A stretch of 64,000 nucleotides of DNA from Thermosipho atlanticus DSM 15807 (lineage in GTDB: Bacteria > Thermotogota > Thermotogae > Thermotogales > Fervidobacteriaceae): assembly GCF_900129985.1 (NCBI RefSeq), contig NZ_FQXN01000001.1, positions 1 through 64,000 of the forward strand, in the 5' to 3' direction. The notes under the pieces are model-generated. The model saw nothing but the letters and a program-made list of their open reading frames with translations, had not been told where the DNA came from and ran no database searches. The position numbers and the translations under genes are program-made. Shown piece after piece: positions 1-9,077 of the stretch. Positions within the stretch are counted from its first letter, which is position 1. Each line of letters begins with the position of its first letter.

Positions 1-237
1 GATAGAGATGGAGCAAATATATTCTTCCAACTAATCTCAAAAAGATATGAAAAACATTCAACAATAATAACAACCAATACTCCGTTTTCAGAATGGAGCG
101 AGATATTTGGTTCTCCTGTACTATCTCAAGCAATATTAGATAGACTATTACACCATTCCCACGTAATCTTAATTAAAGGAAAATCTTATAGATTAAAGGA
201 AAAACTTGAATTTTTCTCTAATTCTTCTAAACAATAA
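1..237 (+). CDS. istB: IstB-like ATP-binding transposition helper (C-terminal fragment)
   Basis: This is the last 78 codons of an IS21 helper ATPase; the 5' part is off the window. The visible residues include the late IstB features RDGANIFFQLISKRYE (the Arg-rich sensor region), then TTNTPFSEWSEIFG and the terminal LDRLLHHSHVILIKGKSYR segment that precedes the stop in this family. IstB is the AAA+ protein that works with the IstA transposase, whose gene should lie upstream. The frame runs from base 1 to a TAA at 235-237. Whether the full element is intact cannot be judged here. Confidence 0.85.
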   Translation, partial: DRDGANIFFQLISKRYEKHSTIITTNTPFSEWSEIFGSPVLSQAILDRLLHHSHVILIKGKSYRLKEKLEFFSNSSKQ

Positions 238-326
238 TATCTAAACAACAATAATGAACCTTATTTATCCTTTTTTTGTACATTTTTATTTTCCCTTTTT
301 TATACATTTTTATGTTGACTTTTACA
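1..326 (+). mobile_element. Right end of an IS21-family insertion sequence
   Basis: The window opens inside an IS21-type element. An istB tail (1-237) is followed by about 90 bp of non-coding sequence holding two imperfect direct repeats of about 24 bp, starting with TACATTTTTAT at 279 and at 303. IS21 elements are known to carry multiple short repeats near their ends and to terminate in CA-3'. The second repeat ends ...TTTTACA at 326, and from 327 the sequence is CRISPR repeat. I infer that 326 is the element's edge. The left end and any target duplication lie outside the window. Confidence 0.65.
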
Positions 327-551
327 TTAATTATCCATAGTGGAATGTAAAGTGATGAAAGAATTAAGTGGAAACTTGGAGAATTAGAAGTTATTAATTA
401 TCCATAGTGGAATGTAAAGTTTAATACCACCAAAGAGTCTTGGAGTTGAATTATCGGTTATTAATTATCCATAGTGGAATGTAAAGCTTGAATTATCAAA
501 AGATAGTGATTATGTTGAATAGTTATTAATTATCCATAGTGGAATATAAAA
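326..551 (+). CRISPR. Short CRISPR array, 4 repeats and 3 spacers
   Basis: A 30-bp repeat beginning GTTATTAATTATCC and ending GGAATGTAAAG occurs at 390-419 and 457-486 with no mismatch. At 522-551 it has two changes near its 3' end, as expected of a terminal repeat. At 326-352 the first three bases are missing. Spacers are 353-389 (37 bp), 420-456 (37 bp) and 487-521 (35 bp), all different. The repeat contains a small TCCA/TGGA hairpin. A degenerate last repeat and the ATGTAAAG-type 3' end suggest transcription in the plus direction, so the leader should lie to the left, where the insertion sequence now sits. No cas gene is in the window. Confidence 0.88.
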
Positions 552-733
552 GCTATGTTTTTAAAGCGATTTGTTTGTAAATGTAAAAATTTATTTCAAG
601 GTAGAGGGTTCAATTTATAGAAGATAAAAAAATTGAAGAAAATAAAAGAAGTTTTAAATACTGAAGGAAAAGTTTAAAAATTACAATTGTTGCTCTATAG
701 ATTACTTTTTTTGGTTATTCATGGAAGCAATAG

Positions 734-1555
734 TTATTTTTTATAATTTGGTAAAACTGCTAGTATTAATGCAAATGTGGTCAGAAAAATGCCTAAGAAT
801 TGGAAATATGTTAAATTTTCTGAAAGTATGATTATTGAAAAAATAGTTGCGAATACGGGTTCGCCAACGAATATTAAGGCTGAGGTGTTACTCCCCACTA
901 CTTTTTGATATCTTATTTGAGCAATCAATGCGTAGATAGTAGCAAAGATTGCTGTAAAACTAGCTACACTAAATATGTTCAAGCTTATTTTCCAAGATGA
1001 GCCAATGCCAAGAAAGGAATTTAATAATGCTACAACAAAGAATTGGGAAGTAAGTAGGTGTTCTTCTTTCATTTTTTTTGAGAAATGAGTTACCATTACG
1101 ACGTGTAATGCATATAATATTGCACAAATTAATGTTAAAAAATCTCCAACATTAAAGTAATCTATACCTCCAGATAAGAAATACTCTCCGACTATTGCAA
1201 TGAAAAAACCTGTTATTTGAAAAAATGTTGGCTTTTCTTTCTCAATAATATAAGAAAACAAGGGAATTAAAACAATATAAAATGCTGTAATAAAACCACT
1301 TTTGGATGAAGTAGTTATTGCTAATCCCCATGTTTGTGCCGCGTATGCAAATCCTAAAACAATTCCAAGCAAGAGGCCAAATTTATTTCCTTTACCGAAC
1401 AAAAGAAATGATAAAAGGGTTGCAATCCAAAAACGAATTGCATTGTAAACAAACGGAGAAATGCTGGGCAGGATTAATTTTTGTATGGGAAAAGTAAGTC
1501 CCCAAATAGCTGTAACTAACAAAAGATTGGAGACTGCTATCCATTTTTTACTCAA
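734..1555 (-). CDS. EamA/DMT-family transporter
   Basis: A 273-residue, very hydrophobic protein with about ten predicted membrane helices arranged as two EamA repeats. The N-terminal AIWGLTFPIQK and the C-terminal GEPVFATIFSIIILSE segments are typical of the drug/metabolite transporter superfamily in the cytoplasmic membrane. The substrate cannot be inferred. It starts at a TTG (1553-1555) with AGGAGG just upstream. It overlaps the stop of the phosphatase gene by 8 nt, so the two are probably cotranscribed and coupled. A second, unlinked EamA protein lies at 14267. Confidence 0.85.
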   Translation of the reverse strand: MSKKWIAVSNLLLVTAIWGLTFPIQKLILPSISPFVYNAIRFWIATLLSFLLFGKGNKFGLLLGIVLGFAYAAQTWGLAITTSSKSGFITAFYIVLIPLFSYIIEKEKPTFFQITGFFIAIVGEYFLSGGIDYFNVGDFLTLICAILYALHVVMVTHFSKKMKEEHLLTSQFFVVALLNSFLGIGSSWKISLNIFSVASFTAIFATIYALIAQIRYQKVVGSNTSALIFVGEPVFATIFSIIILSENLTYFQFLGIFLTTFALILAVLPNYKK

Positions 1556-2312
1556 AATTATTCCTCCTAAATAAATCTTCTAAAGAACAAAGGGGCCTAC
1601 TCGAAACTTTTGATTTAGACGATATTTGATAAATTGTTGTGTCTTTTTTGATCTCATCGTCAGTATATGGAATTTTTAATGCAGTTAAACAACCACCATA
1701 TACTGCACCAGTATCTATATTTATCTCAAATATTTTATTTTTGTATCTATTCAAAAACACACTATTGAATGGTGTGTGACCATGAACCACGACGTAATTT
1801 CCTGTTGGCTTTTCAAAGATATTTCTTTCCCATATATTGGTTTCGTTAAATGAAATTAATTTCTCTTGTATTTTTTCATAATATTCATCATAGGTTTTTA
1901 TACCCAGTATTTCTTTAACAGGAAATTTTGGATTAATATTTCCATGGCTAAATAAAATGTTTACTCCCATGATGTTTTCCAAATGAAGAAATCTCAAACT
2001 TGTGAAAAAATCTAAATATGTTATGACTTTTTCAGGTGAACCAAACGACTTTATTGTTGCATATCCGCCGTTATTTGGATGTAACCACGAACTACTATAT
2101 CCATTGAAGTATCTGATCAGCATATCTTCGTGGTTCCCCATTAGAGGTACTGCATTTTTTAAATCTTTTACTAAGTCAACTACTTCTTTAGATTTAGGCC
2201 CTCTATCAATGTAATCACCTAAAAAGATAATCTTTGAATTATCTTCAATTTGATCTATTATTTTTATTAAATCATCAAAACAACCGTGAATATCTCCGAT
2301 AACATAAAGCAT
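1548..2312 (-). CDS. PPP-family serine/threonine phosphatase (metallophosphoesterase)
   Basis: A 254-residue protein with the dimetal phosphoesterase signatures in order: GDIHG at residues 6-10, GDYIDRG at 32-38, GNHE at 59-62, then an SHGN histidine near 124 and HGHTPF near 178. These are the metal- and phosphate-binding residues of PP1/PP2A-like and lambda-type phosphatases, so it should hydrolyse phosphoester bonds in the cytoplasm; a protein or a dinucleotide could be the substrate. It is the first gene of a two-gene minus-strand unit with the EamA transporter and diverges from the HD-domain gene at 2389. Confidence 0.88.
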   Translation of the reverse strand: MLYVIGDIHGCFDDLIKIIDQIEDNSKIIFLGDYIDRGPKSKEVVDLVKDLKNAVPLMGNHEDMLIRYFNGYSSSWLHPNNGGYATIKSFGSPEKVITYLDFFTSLRFLHLENIMGVNILFSHGNINPKFPVKEILGIKTYDEYYEKIQEKLISFNETNIWERNIFEKPTGNYVVVHGHTPFNSVFLNRYKNKIFEINIDTGAVYGGCLTALKIPYTDDEIKKDTTIYQISSKSKVSSRPLCSLEDLFRRNNFE

Positions 2313-2334
2313 AATAAATCACCTCTAAAATATA

Positions 2335-2367
2335 ATTGTATCAAATAATTATTATATGTGATACAAT
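2335..2367. promoter_or_regulatory. Perfect 9-bp inverted repeat in a divergent promoter region
   Basis: ATTGTATCA (2335-2343) and TGATACAAT (2359-2367) are exact inverted copies separated by 15 bp. They sit in the 76-bp gap between the phosphatase (minus) and the HD-domain gene (plus). Each arm contains a sequence resembling -35 (TTGTAT) or -10 (TACAAT) elements for one direction, so this may be an operator overlapping two divergent promoters. No cognate regulator is adjacent. Confidence 0.45.
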
Positions 2368-2388
2368 AATTTCAAGGAGGAGACAAAA

Positions 2389-3441
2389 ATGGGTTTTGGT
2401 AGATTAATATTTATGCTGGGAAATTTATTTACTATTCAAAGATGGAATAATAAGCCGGCAATAATTAAGTTTTCAGAAGCTGATAATGCTTATACAACAC
2501 TTTTAATTTCTTTTTTCTTAAAAGATAGATACGAAAAAAAAGTTGAAGAGTCTGTTCAGTGGAGATTGTCGCGGGTTTTACCCAAACTTGTGTTGTCAGA
2601 TATATCCCTTGAATTAAAGGAAAGAGTAGAGAGATTCTCGCCTGATGTATGGAAAAAAGTCAGAGAAAAAGCTTTTAATGATTTATACAAAGTAATAGAT
2701 AAAGCTTTTATAAAGCAAATAACAACGGATGAACAATCTGTATATGATAAATTTGCAGATGTTATAACCAGTTTATTTGAGGCAAAAGTTAATGGAAAAT
2801 TATTTGATTATGAAATTCCAATTGAAGAGTTAAACGCAAAATTGGAACAGATTGAAATTGAAGAGAAAGAAGAACTTTTAGAAATATCTAAAATAATCTT
2901 TTCTATAGTACTTAATATGATTTCAATGACAAGATGGAATAGGGTTCACAGGAACATAAAAACTACAGTTGCGGGACATTCGTTCATTGTAGTAGTTGTT
3001 GCATACATAATTTCTACCTTGTTATCTTTATCCGAAGAGAAGAAAGAGGAAGTAATCAAAAGAGCTTTGCTACATGACTTACCTGAAGCGTTTACTGGAG
3101 ATGTAATAACCCCTACCAAGAAAAAAAGTCCTGAGCTAGATAATTTAGTTTCCTTAGTTGAAAAGGAAATGTTTTTAGATTGGATAAGTGTAAATCCTTC
3201 AATTTCTTATATAAGTGATTATTTGGAATTTGTAATTAATCCTTTTGAAGGTTATTTGGGAAAAATAGTTAGAGCGGCAGATCATTTTGCAGCACTTTTG
3301 GAATGTTCGTTGGAAATGTTTTCAGGGAACAAGGAAGATGTCTTTAGAGATGCATTTTTTGATTTCAAAAAGAAATTAAAGAATTTTTCTGAGCTTGATT
3401 TATCTGAATGGATTGATGAAATAGAAGATTTGATATTTTAG
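2389..3441 (+). CDS. HD-domain phosphohydrolase (YfbR-like)
   Basis: A 350-residue protein. Residues about 195-320 form an HD domain with the metal-binding order TVAGHSF, ALLHDLPEAFTGDV and ADHF, which matches the YfbR/HD_3 group of nucleotide-directed phosphohydrolases. The first 190 residues are helical and also resemble a repeat of this fold with the key histidines missing, so only the second half is likely to be catalytic. The start is ATG after AAGGAGGAG. minC follows within 12 nt and then secA, suggesting one transcript. The substrate (dNMPs in YfbR) is a family-level inference. Confidence 0.8.
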   Translation: MGFGRLIFMLGNLFTIQRWNNKPAIIKFSEADNAYTTLLISFFLKDRYEKKVEESVQWRLSRVLPKLVLSDISLELKERVERFSPDVWKKVREKAFNDLYKVIDKAFIKQITTDEQSVYDKFADVITSLFEAKVNGKLFDYEIPIEELNAKLEQIEIEEKEELLEISKIIFSIVLNMISMTRWNRVHRNIKTTVAGHSFIVVVVAYIISTLLSLSEEKKEEVIKRALLHDLPEAFTGDVITPTKKKSPELDNLVSLVEKEMFLDWISVNPSISYISDYLEFVINPFEGYLGKIVRAADHFAALLECSLEMFSGNKEDVFRDAFFDFKKKLKNFSELDLSEWIDEIEDLIF

Positions 3442-3452
3442 GGGGGGACTTG

Positions 3453-4061
3453 ATGGTTGAACTTAAAATGCTCAAATCTGGAATTGTTTTGTATATTGAT
3501 GAGTATGAAGACCTTAAAAGTTTACTTTTAGAGATAAATAACATATTTGAAAATGTAAGCCATATTTTCCAACCTGGAGACAAAATAATGTTGAAAGTTG
3601 AAGAATACAGAAAAAAAATAAAAGATATTCCGAAGATTATTGAAAAGATAGAATCATATGATTTGAAAGTATCGAGTATTTTGACGGAAAATTATGATGA
3701 AAATGATGCTATCGTAAGAGTGAAGGAAAAAGATGAGCCCAAAATGGAAACATTGATAATTTCTAGAAATTTACGTTCTGGACAAAAGTTAAATCATTCT
3801 GGGCATTTAATTTTCATTGGAGATGTACATTCAGGCTCGGAAATAATTGCCGGCGGTACTTTGGTAATTTTTGGTAACTGCTTTGGTATTGTAAGAGCGG
3901 GTTTGAAAGTTGCCAATTCGTATATCTTGTCACTTAATTTAAAGAGTTCCCTTATTCAAATTGGTGAAATAAAACAAGTTCTTTCAAAACAGTATGAGTC
4001 ACCAGTTTTTGTATATGGAAAAGGTGGAAAGATATATATTGAAGAATTAGGAAACGAGTAG
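3453..4061 (+). CDS. minC: Septum-site inhibitor MinC
   Basis: A 202-residue protein with a short N-terminal MinC domain and a C-terminal beta-helix domain (about residues 105-200). The latter contains the diagnostic RSGQKLNHSGHLIFIGDVHSG start and the glycine-spaced turns that follow. MinC blocks FtsZ assembly away from midcell. No minD or minE is adjacent, so its partner must be encoded elsewhere. The ATG at 3453 is preferred over the TTG at 3450 because it sits 5 nt after a run of seven Gs that serves as ribosome-binding site. It lies between the HD-domain gene and secA. Confidence 0.9.
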   Translation: MVELKMLKSGIVLYIDEYEDLKSLLLEINNIFENVSHIFQPGDKIMLKVEEYRKKIKDIPKIIEKIESYDLKVSSILTENYDENDAIVRVKEKDEPKMETLIISRNLRSGQKLNHSGHLIFIGDVHSGSEIIAGGTLVIFGNCFGIVRAGLKVANSYILSLNLKSSLIQIGEIKQVLSKQYESPVFVYGKGGKIYIEELGNE

Positions 4062-4082
4062 AAATAAAATGGAGGTTTTAGG

Positions 4083-6653
4083 ATGAAATTGTTTGATAAA
4101 AATGAGAGAATGATAAAAAAATATTTTAAAAGAGTAGCAAAAATTAATGAAAAAAATTATGAAAATACTGTCTCAGAAGAATTAAGAAAAAAATTTTTAA
4201 AAATAAAGGAAAATATTGATGAAGAGAACATTGATGAATATTTAAATGAAGTTTTTGCGATCGTTAGGGAAATTGCAAAAAGAACTATTGGAATGCGTCC
4301 TTTTGATGTTCAACTTATTGGAGGTATGGTGCTTCACGAGGGAAAAGTAGCCGAAATGAAAACAGGTGAAGGTAAAACATTAGTTGCGACGATGCCAATA
4401 GTCTTGAATGCATTACTTGGTAAGGGTGTTCATTTGGTTACCGTGAACGACTATCTTGCCAAGCGAGATGCAATGTGGATGGGCCCCATATACCTTGCTT
4501 TGGGTTTAAGGGTGAGTGTAATAAATACACAAAATAAATCGTTTGAAATTGTATGGAAAAATCCTGACCTTGCTGAAAAAGCTCTTCATGAAAACTGGAG
4601 TGTATGGCCTGAGAATTTTACAGGAGAGTTTTTATCGGATGAAGAAAAAGTAAAAAAGGCTGTTGAAGCTTTTGAAGTAGACTTAAAGGAAATTTCGAGA
4701 AAAGAAGCGTATCGCTGTGATATTACCTATGGAACAAATACTGAATTTGGTTTCGATTACCTGAGAGATAATTTAGTAATAGATTTAGATGATAGAGTTC
4801 AAAGAGGACATTTTTATGCAATTGTGGATGAAGTAGACAGTATCCTTATTGACGAAGCTAGAACACCTTTAATAATTAGTGGACCTTCAAAAACCAGGGC
4901 TTCTGATTACCGAAGATTTGATCAAATAGCAAAAAGGTTAATTAAAGACAAACATTTTGTGGTTGATGAAAAAAAGAAAACAGTGATTTTAACTGACGAT
5001 GGTATAGAACATATTGAAAAGCTGTTAAAAATTGATAACTTATATGATCCTGAACATGTCAATAAAATGTATTTCCTATTAAACGCATTAAAAGCTCATC
5101 ATTTGTTTAAAAAGGATGTTGACTATATAGTTTATAACGGTGAAGTAGTTATTGTTGATGAATTTACCGGACGTTTGCTCCCAGGGCGAAGATATAGTGG
5201 AGGTTTACACCAAGCTATTGAAGCAAAAGAAGGCGTTGCAATAAAAGAAGAATCAGTTACTTATGCAACTATCACATACCAAAATTATTTTAGAATGTAT
5301 CAAAAACTTTCAGGTATGACTGGTACCGCAAAAACGGAAGAGGAGGAATTTAAACAAATTTACGGCATGGAGGTTGTTGTTATCCCAACTCATAAGCCTA
5401 TGATAAGGATTGATAGGGATGATTTGATATATAGAACCGCTGAAGAGAAATATAAAGCGATTGTCGAAGAAATAAAGAAACGTCATGCAAAGGGGCAACC
5501 TGTATTAGTTGGAACAACTTCAATTGAGAAAAGTGAAATCTTAAGTAAAATGTTATCAAAAGAAAGTATTCCGCATGAAGTTTTAAATGCTAAGTATCAT
5601 GAAAAAGAAGCACAAATTATAGCAAAAGCTGGACAAAAGGGAGCAGTAACTATTGCAACAAATATGGCTGGGAGAGGTACTGATATCAAATTAGGGCCAG
5701 GTGTTAAAGAACTTGGTGGTTTGTTAATTATAGGGACTGAAAGGCACGAAAGTAGAAGGATAGACAACCAACTTCGTGGTAGAGCTGGTAGACAAGGGGA
5801 TCCTGGAGAATCAATATTCTTTCTTTCGGTTGAAGATGATATTGTAAGAATTTTTGGTGGAGATAAAATTTCAAAAATCATGGATATGGTAAGAATACAA
5901 AAAGGAGAACCTATTTATCATCCAATGTTGACAAGATTAATTGAACAAGTACAGAAAAAAGTTGAAAGTATAAATTTTTCTATAAGAAAAAATCTGTTAC
6001 AAATGGATACAGTTTTAGATGCACAAAGAAAAGCTATATATGGTTATAGAGAGTATTTGCTGGCAGGCAATATAGAGGAACATTTTAAAGAAGCCATCGA
6101 GGATTTTGTTGAAAGAAGGTTAGAAGAATTTTGTGAAAAGGGAGTTTGTGACACAGCTGGCATTTTAGAATCATTAAAGTTGTGGGGAATTACTGATAAA
6201 CTTCCTGATACAAGGGATGAACTCCGGGAAGTTTTAATAAATAAATTTAGTGAAAGATTTGAAGCAAAGAGGAAAGAATTTGGTGAAGATTTTCCAAAAA
6301 TAGGTAAGTTTATAGCTTTGAGAGTATTAGATGAAAATTGGAGACAATATTTGGAAGAAGTAGAACATGTTAAAGAGGCGGTAAGTTTAAGGACATATGG
6401 ACAGAAAGATCCCATAATTGAGTTTAAGAAAGAGACATTTAGAATGTTTGATGAAATGATGGCTAGAATATATGAACAAACAATCATGCTAATAATGAAT
6501 CTTAGAAAAATTGACGAGAAGGCGGAAAAAGAATCTAAGAAAGATTTAGAAAAGTTAAGAGTTGTCCATGAGGAATTCAGTCTTGTAAGTAGAAAAGAGA
6601 GAAGGGCGACAAAAAAGTCAACGAAAAAGAAATTGAAAGTTAAAAGGAATTAA
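4083..6653 (+). CDS. secA: Preprotein translocase ATPase SecA
   Basis: An 856-residue motor ATPase that drives proteins through SecYEG. Visible features are the Walker A MKTGEGKT near residue 95, the DEAD-type box [14 protein letters not shown] near 255, TTSIEKSE and the helicase motif VI region [13 protein letters not shown] in the second nucleotide-binding domain. Compared with usual SecA, about 55 extra residues separate INTQ from [10 protein letters not shown] in the first nucleotide-binding domain, an insertion remembered from Thermotoga SecA. The C-terminus ends in a lysine-rich tail and lacks the cysteine zinc motif. It starts at ATG after GGAGGTTTTAGG. Confidence 0.98.
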   Translation: MKLFDKNERMIKKYFKRVAKINEKNYENTVSEELRKKFLKIKENIDEENIDEYLNEVFAIVREIAKRTIGMRPFDVQLIGGMVLHEGKVAEMKTGEGKTLVATMPIVLNALLGKGVHLVTVNDYLAKRDAMWMGPIYLALGLRVSVINTQNKSFEIVWKNPDLAEKALHENWSVWPENFTGEFLSDEEKVKKAVEAFEVDLKEISRKEAYRCDITYGTNTEFGFDYLRDNLVIDLDDRVQRGHFYAIVDEVDSILIDEARTPLIISGPSKTRASDYRRFDQIAKRLIKDKHFVVDEKKKTVILTDDGIEHIEKLLKIDNLYDPEHVNKMYFLLNALKAHHLFKKDVDYIVYNGEVVIVDEFTGRLLPGRRYSGGLHQAIEAKEGVAIKEESVTYATITYQNYFRMYQKLSGMTGTAKTEEEEFKQIYGMEVVVIPTHKPMIRIDRDDLIYRTAEEKYKAIVEEIKKRHAKGQPVLVGTTSIEKSEILSKMLSKESIPHEVLNAKYHEKEAQIIAKAGQKGAVTIATNMAGRGTDIKLGPGVKELGGLLIIGTERHESRRIDNQLRGRAGRQGDPGESIFFLSVEDDIVRIFGGDKISKIMDMVRIQKGEPIYHPMLTRLIEQVQKKVESINFSIRKNLLQMDTVLDAQRKAIYGYREYLLAGNIEEHFKEAIEDFVERRLEEFCEKGVCDTAGILESLKLWGITDKLPDTRDELREVLINKFSERFEAKRKEFGEDFPKIGKFIALRVLDENWRQYLEEVEHVKEAVSLRTYGQKDPIIEFKKETFRMFDEMMARIYEQTIMLIMNLRKIDEKAEKESKKDLEKLRVVHEEFSLVSRKERRATKKSTKKKLKVKRN

Positions 6654-6670
6654 TAGTAATTTTTGTAAAA

Positions 6671-6796
6671 TTGAACTTAAACCTTAAAGATGAAATTAAT
6701 GGTTGGATTAAACTTTTAATTGAATCTAACTTTTTATTTTTAGAATTGCCTAAGCTTTTTCATGATGTTAAAATCAATCTGGAGGTGGTTGTGTGA
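6671..6796 (+). CDS. Possible small ORF between secA and the epimerase
   Basis: A 41-codon frame starts at TTG 6671 and ends in TGA at 6794-6796, overlapping the GTG start of the epimerase by 4 nt. That spacing is common for coupled genes in this window. The predicted peptide (…DEINGWIKLLIESNFLFLELPK…, cut here) looks amphipathic. No clear ribosome-binding site precedes the TTG. The frame stays open further upstream towards an AAAAGGA at 6642-6648, but without ATG or GTG. It could be a small gene with a rare start, a decayed gene, or chance. I do not recognise it. Confidence 0.25.
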   Translation: MNLNLKDEINGWIKLLIESNFLFLELPKLFHDVKINLEVVV

Positions 6797-7203
6797 AAGC
6801 TATTAAAATAGATCACATTGGTATAGTAGTTAGAGACGCGAAAGAGCGTTTAAAACTATATAGAGATTTTTTAGGCTTAAAAGTAGAAAAAATCGAAGAA
6901 TTACCTGAAAGGGGTTTAAAAGTTTATTTTATTCAAATTGGCGAGACACGTTTTGAACTTCTTGAGCCTTTATCTGAAAGTTCGGAGATAACCAAGTTTC
7001 TTGAGACAAGAGGAGAAGGAATTCATCATATTGCGGTTAATATAACTAATATTGAGGAGGCAGTTAAACTAGCTAAAGAAAATGGTTTTAAACCTCTCTC
7101 GGAGGAACCAAAAAAAGGGGCTGGGGGAACAAAAGTCTTGTTTTTACATCCTAAAACAACAGGTGGGGTACTTCTTGAGTTAGTTGAAGGTGAACATAAG
7201 TAA
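6793..7203 (+). CDS. mce: Methylmalonyl-CoA epimerase
   Basis: A 136-residue single-domain VOC-superfamily enzyme that interconverts (R)- and (S)-methylmalonyl-CoA. It shows the paired beta-alpha modules with metal-ligand candidates in IDHIGIVV (His8), GIHHIAVN and LLELVEGE near the C-terminus, which is the normal arrangement and length for the family. The start is GTG, preceded by GGAGGTGG. It heads a six-gene run with decarboxylase subunits, the mutase B12 subunit and the mutase GTPase, which supports methylmalonyl-CoA epimerase over other VOC functions. Confidence 0.93.
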   Translation: MKAIKIDHIGIVVRDAKERLKLYRDFLGLKVEKIEELPERGLKVYFIQIGETRFELLEPLSESSEITKFLETRGEGIHHIAVNITNIEEAVKLAKENGFKPLSEEPKKGAGGTKVLFLHPKTTGGVLLELVEGEHK

Positions 7204-7217
7204 AAGGAGGCAAAAAC

Positions 7218-8756
7218 ATGGAGGAGTTGATCAAAAAATTAAAGGAAATGTCTGAAAGAATAGAACTTGGTGGTGGTGAGAAACAAATTCAGAAACAGCA
7301 CAGTGCTGGAAAGTTAACTGCTCGTGAAAGACTTAAATTATTATTCGATGAAGGTACTTTTGAGGAAATTGACAAATTTGTTAAACATAGAAATACTTAC
7401 TTTGGTTTAGATAAAAAAGAATTACCTGCTGATGGAGTAGTTACTGGAATTGGTAAAGTAAATGGGAGAACAGTGGCCGCGTTTTCCCAAGATTTTACAG
7501 TAATGGGTGGTTCCCTGGGTGAAATGCACGCTAAGAAGATTGTAAAATTGATGGATTTGGCAATAAAACTTGGTATCCCCCTTATTGGCATTAATGATTC
7601 TGGAGGTGCCAGAATTCATGAAGGAGTTGATTCATTATATGGTTATGGGGAAATATTTTTTAGGAATACGTTAGCTTCTGGTGTTATTCCTCAAATCACC
7701 TTGATTGCTGGTCCATGTGCTGGAGGAGCTGTATATTCACCGGCAATAACTGATTTTGTAATAATGGTTGATAAGACTGCTCAAATGTTTATTACTGGCC
7801 CTAATGTAATAAAAGCTGTTACTGGTGAGGAAATAACGAAAGAAGAATTAGGTGGTGCCCTTGTTCATAATACTAAAAGTGGTAATGCTCATTTTGTAGC
7901 TTCAAGTGATGAAGAAGCTATAGAGATTGTTAAGAAAATTTTAAGTTACATACCTCAGAATAATATGGAAGAGCCACCGATAGGTGTTTCTTCTGATCTT
8001 TCATTAGATGATGGCATATTGAATATAGTATCATCTGATTCAAAGAAGGCATATGATGTGAGAGATGTTATTAGAAAAATAGTTGATAATGGAGAGTTTT
8101 TAGAAGTTCATGAAAATTTTGCAAAAAATATTGTAGTAGGATTTGCGAGGATTAACGGTTATAGTGTAGGGATAGTTGCAAATCAACCAAATGTTTTTGC
8201 AGGGGCTTTAGATATAGATTCTTCAGATAAAGCTGCTAGATTTATTAGATTTTTGGATGCCTTTAACATACCAATAATCACATTTGTGGATACTCCAGGA
8301 TATTTACCGGGTACAAAACAAGAACATGGTGGAATTATTAGGCATGGCGCTAAATTGTTGTATGCATATAGTGAAGCTAGTACTTTGAAAGTTACTATTA
8401 TACTTAGAAAAGCGTATGGTGGGGCTTATATTGCGATGGGAAGCAAACATTTAGGTGCAGATTTTGTTGCTGGATGGCCTACAGCAGAAATAGCAGTTAT
8501 GGGTCCTGAGGGTGCTGCAAATATCATATTTAAGAAAGAAATTGAAGCAGCCGAAAATCCTGAAGAGCTAAGAGCACAAAAAATAAAATTATATAAAGAA
8601 ATGTTTGCAAACCCATATGTTGCTGCTGCTAGAGGTTATATCGATGCAGTTATAGATCCAAGAGAAACAAGGAAGTGGATAGCAAAAGCAATTGAATATG
8701 GTGTAACAAAAGTTGAACCGCGTCCAAAGAAAAAGCATGGAAATATTCCATTATGA
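7218..8756 (+). CDS. mmdA: Methylmalonyl-CoA decarboxylase / acyl-CoA carboxylase, carboxyltransferase (alpha) subunit
   Basis: A 512-residue biotin-dependent carboxyltransferase made of two crotonase-like halves. Signatures are GKLTARERL near residue 35, GINDSGGARI in the N-half, and DTPGYLPGTKQEHGGIIRHGAKLLYA-type residues (cut) in the C-half. It moves a carboxyl group between methylmalonyl-CoA (or propionyl-CoA) and carboxybiotin. The neighbouring OadG-like gamma and biotin-carrier genes favour the sodium-pumping decarboxylase MmdA over a propionyl-CoA carboxylase beta chain, although the sequence alone cannot settle direction. The membrane beta subunit is not encoded in this window. Confidence 0.92.
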   Translation: MEELIKKLKEMSERIELGGGEKQIQKQHSAGKLTARERLKLLFDEGTFEEIDKFVKHRNTYFGLDKKELPADGVVTGIGKVNGRTVAAFSQDFTVMGGSLGEMHAKKIVKLMDLAIKLGIPLIGINDSGGARIHEGVDSLYGYGEIFFRNTLASGVIPQITLIAGPCAGGAVYSPAITDFVIMVDKTAQMFITGPNVIKAVTGEEITKEELGGALVHNTKSGNAHFVASSDEEAIEIVKKILSYIPQNNMEEPPIGVSSDLSLDDGILNIVSSDSKKAYDVRDVIRKIVDNGEFLEVHENFAKNIVVGFARINGYSVGIVANQPNVFAGALDIDSSDKAARFIRFLDAFNIPIITFVDTPGYLPGTKQEHGGIIRHGAKLLYAYSEASTLKVTIILRKAYGGAYIAMGSKHLGADFVAGWPTAEIAVMGPEGAANIIFKKEIEAAENPEELRAQKIKLYKEMFANPYVAAARGYIDAVIDPRETRKWIAKAIEYGVTKVEPRPKKKHGNIPL

Positions 8757-8765
8757 GGTGAGCAG

Positions 8766-9077
8766 ATGCAGGAGGCATTAATCGTTTTTATAGGTTTGAT
8801 AACGGTTTTTTTTGTTTTTACGATTTTATTTATTATTTTCAAATTATTTGGTTTTTTCTCAAAAAAGGCTACTGTAAAGCTTCCTAAAAAATTGCCAGTA
8901 AGAGAAAAAGTAAAAGATAAAGAGGAAGAAATTGCAGCAGTTATTGCAGCAGTGTACGCCATGTTGGGAAATAATGTGAAGATAATCTCCGTGAAAAAGA
9001 TAAATCGTAGAAAATATGGAAAACGCGAATGGGAATATTGGAAAAAATCTGGCTGGCGAGGTGTAAAAGAATGGTAA
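8766..9077 (+). CDS. OadG-like gamma/delta subunit of a sodium-pump decarboxylase
   Basis: A 103-residue protein with one N-terminal membrane helix (about residues 5-28, IVFIGLITVFFVFTILFIIF) and a charged cytoplasmic tail. This is the layout of OadG/MmdD subunits that hold the carboxyltransferase to the membrane complex. A short segment, EIAAVIAAVYAMLG, resembles the conserved helix found in these subunits. Its stop overlaps the ATG of the biotin-carrier gene by 7 nt (ATGGTAA), and it follows the alpha subunit gene by 9 nt. Sequence conservation in this family is low, so the assignment relies partly on position. Confidence 0.82.
   Translation: MQEALIVFIGLITVFFVFTILFIIFKLFGFFSKKATVKLPKKLPVREKVKDKEEEIAAVIAAVYAMLGNNVKIISVKKINRRKYGKREWEYWKKSGWRGVKEW

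Noticed and set aside
552-733. Further CRISPR repeats or a gene remnant beyond the array
   Set aside because: No copy of the repeat core is found after 551, and no coherent frame; nothing recognisable is seen there.
6044-6487. A 147-codon antisense frame within secA
   Set aside because: Fully inside the well-conserved secA coding region; Ser/Leu/Asn-rich shadow translation.
9029-9070. Longer start for the biotin carrier protein
   Set aside because: The extension is a second-frame reading of the gamma subunit gene, and the GAGGTG site fits ATG 9071.
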